From: Dehalococcoidia bacterium
GTDB taxonomy: Bacteria > Chloroflexota > Dehalococcoidia > SZUA-161
Assembly: GCA_020344295.1 (NCBI GenBank)
Contig: CP070819.1
Span: forward strand, 288,328-295,089
Reading direction: 5' to 3'
DNA length: 6,762 nucleotides
The notes beneath the pieces are model-generated. The model ran no database searches and was not told the origin of the DNA. It saw only the letters and a list, made by a program, of their open reading frames with translations. Positions 6,191 through 6,762 of this stretch are shown here, one piece after another (the stretch's first letter is position 1; every line of letters begins with the position of its first letter). A program made the position numbers and the translations under genes.

Positions 6191-6762
6191 CTCTCGGCGA
6201 GACACTGGATCGGGCAGCAAGAGAGCTTGCCGATCACGGTATAGAAAATGCCCGCCTCGAAGCTGAAATACTCCTCAGACATGCCCTGTCTCTTGATAGA
6301 GTAAACCTGTATGCTAACCTTCAGCGGACCGTGTCGGCTGAACAGGCCTTATCCTACACCTCACTTGTCCAAAGGCGCATTACTCATGAGCCGACTGCCT
6401 ATATAGTCGGATATAGGGAGTTCTACGGCCTTGATTTCGAGGTGGATCGCTCTGTACTCATTCCAAGACCGGAGACTGAACTTATCGTCGAAAAGGCTAT
6501 TGACTTAGCATCCCGTGTCTCCTCCGAACAATGCCTGATTGCGGATGTTGGCACCGGTTGCGGGGCCATAGCCGTGGCATTGGCTGTAAACCTTCCTCAG
6601 ACGAAAGTGTATGCCGTTGATTTATCTGTAGATGCCTTGCGGGTGGCCGGACGTAATTGCGAACGTCACGGTGTGATTGACCGGGTTACTCTGTTACAAG
6701 GTGATATTCTGTACGGGCTTCCAGAACAATTGCACATAATAGTTGCCAACATGCCGTATGTA
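6187..6762 (+). CDS. prmC: Peptide chain release factor N5-glutamine methyltransferase, partial, apparent ATA start
   Basis: PrmC (HemK) uses S-adenosylmethionine to methylate the glutamine of the GGQ motif in release factors. The 192 codons visible run off the window, against about 280 for a whole protein. Seen: the N-terminal helical domain with [18 protein letters not shown] and [13 protein letters not shown]; the linker [23 protein letters not shown] (91-98); the SAM-binding loop [13 protein letters not shown] (119-131); AVDLS (143-147); and at the very edge N-M-P-Y (188-191), a variant of the NPPY substrate-binding motif. Reading back from these motifs, the family N-terminus (M-T-L-G-E-T) falls on ATA ACT CTC GGC at 6187. 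The frame holds no ATG, GTG or TTG between the upstream stop (6118-6120) and 6187, and the first after it is GTG 6331, which would delete 48 residues. The ATA overlaps the prfA stop (ATAA), consistent with translational coupling. A base error in the assembly is an alternative. Confidence 0.93.
   Translation, partial: MTLGETLDRAARELADHGIENARLEAEILLRHALSLDRVNLYANLQRTVSAEQALSYTSLVQRRITHEPTAYIVGYREFYGLDFEVDRSVLIPRPETELIVEKAIDLASRVSSEQCLIADVGTGCGAIAVALAVNLPQTKVYAVDLSVDALRVAGRNCERHGVIDRVTLLQGDILYGLPEQLHIIVANMPYV

Noticed and set aside
6331..6762. prmC starting at GTG 6331
   Set aside because: This would remove 48 residues of the N-terminal helical domain that are clearly recognisable upstream in the same frame. 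A good GGAGG instead points to 6187.
1..6762. A novel defence, mobile or biosynthetic system
   Set aside because: All five genes are well-known housekeeping families with intact motifs. There are no terminal repeats, transposase, integrase or repeat arrays.

Overview
The window holds five protein-coding genes in two divergent groups, all housekeeping genes of translation, stringent control and DNA repair. I found no mobile element, CRISPR array, rRNA or tRNA gene, and no previously undescribed multi-gene system. What is worth a second look is in the control regions and start sites.

Organism: a bacterium of middling G+C content. The UvrC sequence style (CYDIS-D-IRGTSAVGSMVVF), the HDVPEDC form of the Rel hydrolase motif, the N-M-P-Y form of the PrmC motif and the rel/hisS neighbourhood remind me most of Chloroflexota, perhaps near Dehalococcoidia. 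This is a judgement from memory, not a search, so treat it as tentative.

Layout: on the minus strand, a complete bifunctional (p)ppGpp synthetase/hydrolase gene (rel, 3651 to 1447) is followed after 13 bases by uvrC (1433 down to base 1, its 3' end outside the window). On the plus strand are hisS (3766-5079, TTG start), prfA (5120-6187 plus stop to 6190) and prmC (6187 to the window edge). A 114-base divergent region (3652-3765) separates rel from hisS and carries back-to-back promoter candidates. The rel promoter sits so close to the ATG that the mRNA looks leaderless.

Between hisS and prfA is a compact control unit. A near-consensus promoter (TTGAAA, 16-base spacer, TGC-TATAAT) lies inside the last codons of hisS. 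It is followed within about 12 bases of its predicted start point by a strong intrinsic terminator hairpin, then by the prfA start. prfA and prmC are translationally overlapped, but prmC has no ATG, GTG or TTG where its N-terminus must be. The position is ATA, within ATAA, where the classical ATGA overlap would be expected.

Functionally, hisS charges tRNA-His, Rel senses uncharged tRNA on the ribosome and makes or destroys (p)ppGpp, RF1 (prfA) terminates translation at UAA/UAG, and PrmC methylates the GGQ glutamine of RF1. UvrC is the dual-incision nuclease of nucleotide excision repair and appears to be co-transcribed with rel.
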